This document shows, one piece after another, positions 63,504-64,000 of a stretch of 64,000 bases of DNA. Each line of letters begins with the position of its first letter. Position 1 is the first letter of the stretch. Location: contig OY725495.1 in assembly GCA_963281255.1 (NCBI GenBank), positions 4,216,001 through 4,280,000 on the forward strand, written 5' to 3'. Source of the DNA: Aphrocallistes beatrix. Its lineage: Eukaryota; Porifera; Hexactinellida; Sceptrulophora; Aphrocallistidae. The notes beneath the pieces were generated by a model. The model did not search any database, had not been told where the DNA came from, and saw nothing but the letters and a program-made list of their open reading frames with translations. Made by a program: the position numbers and the translations under genes.

Positions 63504-63511
63504 TATTTATA
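63504..63511 (-). promoter_or_regulatory. TATA box of T15
   Basis: TATAAATA on the - strand, 51 bp before the ATG. Confidence 0.6.
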
Positions 63512-63670
63512 GAAAAACACATCATTTGAATACTTTCAAGAATATTTACTTGAAATTAGATATAAATAGAAGAGTGTAGATGAGCCTTATCACTTTTTAT
63601 AAACTTCCGACGGTAATGCTATTAAACAGACGTACCTAAACAAATTATTAAACTCTAGTACAGGGATATG

Positions 63671-63928
63671 ACTTCGCGAATTGGCAACCATTTTATGAGC
63701 AAAACTCGAGTTGCTAATAAGAAGTGAACTTCATTGTATTGTTTTTATTAATGAATTTAGGTCGATTGAGGGCATGGGAAAGTATATGAATATTTCTTTA
63801 AGTGTATATTCATCCTATAATATACTTTCCCATGCCCTCAATCGACCTAAATTCATTAAACAATACAATGAAGTTCACTTATTAGCAACTCGAGTTTTGC
63901 TCATAAAATGGTTGCCAATTCGCGAAGT
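63671..63928. mobile_element. Palindromic MITE with ~110-bp arms
   Basis: The arms start ACTTCGCGAATTGGCAACC and end with its complement; they are nearly perfect, with a core of about 35 bp. A partial relative occurs at about 50515-50550 (CCATGCCCTTAATCGACC). Confidence 0.9.
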
Positions 63929-64000
63929 TACTAATAAGGGAACAGAATGAACACAAGTCTCACCTGGACCTGATGATTGATTGCTAATAGAGCAATATTG

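Overview
This is a stretch of animal nuclear DNA: AT-rich, intron-poor and heavily rearranged. Exons with splice sites matching talin, syntaxin-6 and a Tudor-domain protein, a ciliary B9-domain (MKS1-type) protein family and a giant LRR/EGF membrane protein point to a metazoan. The expansion of intronless TRAF/MATH and NHL-repeat proteins would suit a sponge or another early-branching animal, but the sequence alone does not fix the taxon.

The window is dominated by a local gene family. Fifteen copies or fragments (T1-T15) encode a TRAF-like adaptor: an invariant 43-residue leader, a degenerate RING, an almost invariant block of TRAF-type zinc fingers, a coiled coil of very variable length, and a MATH domain. 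T1-T7 lie on the + strand (0-32 kb) and T8-T15 on the - strand (38-63.5 kb). Ten are intact within the window and one runs off its edge. T8 is frameshifted; T4 and T13 are truncated; all whole copies except T7 share a leader and a TATA box. Interleaved with them are six copies or fragments of an intronless MKS1-like gene (M1-M6; only M2 and M5 are intact) and three copies of a membrane protein with a C-terminal cytochrome b5 domain (C1-C3; each damaged differently). Two cassettes recur: [MKS1-like then TRAF-like] and [cytochrome b5 protein then TRAF-like]. One 5 kb block carrying M-T-C (about 2.2-7.4 kb) is repeated in inverted orientation at about 42.6-47.8 kb.

Region by region: 0-10 kb holds T1, M1-T2-C1 and T3. 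10-21 kb holds isolated exons (two Tudor, two talin, the last syntaxin-6 exon), an NHL gene, M2-T4, M3 and T5. 22-32 kb holds a Helitron-like element with a hAT MITE inside it, M4-T6, an unrecognised basic/serine-proline-rich protein gene, and T7. 32-36 kb is one - strand LRR/EGF receptor-like gene with two small frame breaks. 36-38 kb has a second NHL gene. 38-55 kb is the inverted array T8, C3, T9, C2, T10, M5, T11, T12, a stray exon, M6, T13. 55-64 kb holds T14 and T15 with a mariner-type transposon nested in a foldback repeat between them.

Mobile DNA is abundant: Helitron-like elements with GC-rich 3' hairpins, three hAT-type MITEs with 7-8 bp target duplications (two with a paralogous empty site inside this window), pogo/Tc1-type MITEs, long palindromes, and a dead mariner carrying its own 1 kb palindromic insertion. 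The most interesting biology is the TRAF-like array: near-identical blocks alternate with strongly divergent ones, as expected for a repertoire shaped by gene conversion plus diversification, possibly in innate immune or recognition signalling. That role is inference.
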